Virus record (IMG/VR): IMGVR_UViG_3300036908_000235 | Span: 1 to 30,439 of that record | Source: a virus | Reading direction: 5' to 3' (one strand) | Length of the DNA stretch: 30,439 nucleotides | Shown: piece after piece, positions 30,109 to 30,439 of the stretch | Layout of the letters: each line of letters begins with the position of its first letter | Position numbering within the stretch: position 1 is the stretch's first letter | Notes under the pieces: model-generated | The model's input: the letters and a program-made list of their open reading frames with translations, nothing else | What the model was told of the DNA's origin: nothing | Databases searched by the model: none | Made by a program: the position numbers and the translations under genes

Positions 30109-30439
30109 TGCCCAGAAACATGAGCCCGGCGGTTCTGGCGCAGACTCTTGCCGGCCAATTACAACCCGCGCTCCTGGTCCGCATCGCCTTCCTCACCGAA
30201 ACGGTTTACCTGTGGAGTGGGCTGGGTTCGATCACGGCGCCGGGGCCGCCTTATGATCCTGCATCTACGTTTCCTTACGGGAGCGCCTTCACCGGCATCG
30301 GCTGGCTGGGAACCATTCGCACTATCCCCGAAGTCACCGACGTGGTGGCATCCAATATCACGCTTGAAATGTCGGGGATCCCCGTCGATCTGGTGACCGA
30401 CGCGATCAACGCCGTCCGGCAAACCGCGATCGCCACGGT
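30108..30439 (+). CDS. Distal tail protein, cut by the window end
   Basis: ATG 30108 starts in a TGATG overlap; at least 110 residues are open to the window edge. The N-terminus reads MSPAVLAQTLAGQLQPALLV, then RIAFLTETVYLWSGLGSITA, GIGWLGTIRTIPEVTDVVAS and NITLEMSGIPVDLVTDAINA. This order (S-P-L-x-Q-L, P-A-LLV, VYLWSG, GxGxLG, LxLSGI) fits phage distal tail/baseplate hub proteins whose role is to join the tape measure complex to the tip. Confidence 0.7.
   Translation, partial: MPRNMSPAVLAQTLAGQLQPALLVRIAFLTETVYLWSGLGSITAPGPPYDPASTFPYGSAFTGIGWLGTIRTIPEVTDVVASNITLEMSGIPVDLVTDAINAVRQTAIAT

Noticed and set aside
1-30439. CRISPR arrays, tRNA or rRNA genes, integrase, transposase and attachment sites
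   Set aside because: None found by eye; the dispersed repeats lack regular spacing and no transposase frame is present.

Overview
This window is a high-GC stretch of a tailed phage or prophage genome: the connector, neck and tail region of a long-tailed, siphovirus-like virus (HK97/lambda-type morphogenesis). The marker set is a gp6-like head-tail connector, a head closure protein, a tail terminator, two tail-tube-like proteins, a tail assembly chaperone pair with a programmed -1 frameshift site, an HK97 gp10-like neck/tail protein, a long coiled-coil tape measure, and the start of the distal tail genes. Terminase, portal, protease, capsid, lysis and integration genes are not in the window, so a free phage cannot be told from a prophage. 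A soil Acidobacteria-type host is a weak inference, from high GC, many secreted beta-rich proteins, a glycosidase, and intergenic repeats of a style I associate with that phylum.

Layout. (1) 1-2864: a Cys-rich phage protein, a GT2-like glycosyltransferase fused to a small phage domain, and a connector carrying an extra repeat domain. (2) 2865-4872: an intergenic-rich stretch with palindromes, a candidate promoter/operator, a small plus-strand cassette (short unknown, zinc ribbon, LuxR-type HTH) and one minus-strand gene ending against it. (3) 4893-6126: a decoration-like protein with a signal peptide, head closure, and a small structural protein. (4) 6129-14672: about 8.5 kb of large exported proteins (fibre-like, beta-rich, clan-A glycosidase, beta-helix with a degenerate deacetylase-like domain). 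(5) 14776-21967: tail terminator, exported tail-associated proteins, an HTH/zinc regulator, two tube paralogs, chaperone G/GT, a small membrane protein and the gp10-like protein. (6) 22267-25959: tape measure with five tandem 40-residue repeats. (7) 28611-25956: ten small minus-strand genes, nearly all joined by 4-base stop/start overlaps. (8) 28813-end: distal tail genes.

Two things stand out. First, at least eight genes interleaved with the tail genes start with Sec-type signal peptides, although virion proteins are normally assembled in the cytoplasm. Together with the glycosidase, beta-helix and fibronectin/IPT-like proteins they look like an exported, carbohydrate-facing protein set carried by the phage. 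Second, a compact operon of ten small unknown genes lies antisense between the tape measure and the distal tail genes. Dispersed intergenic repeats sit at many gene borders and may mark past insertions.
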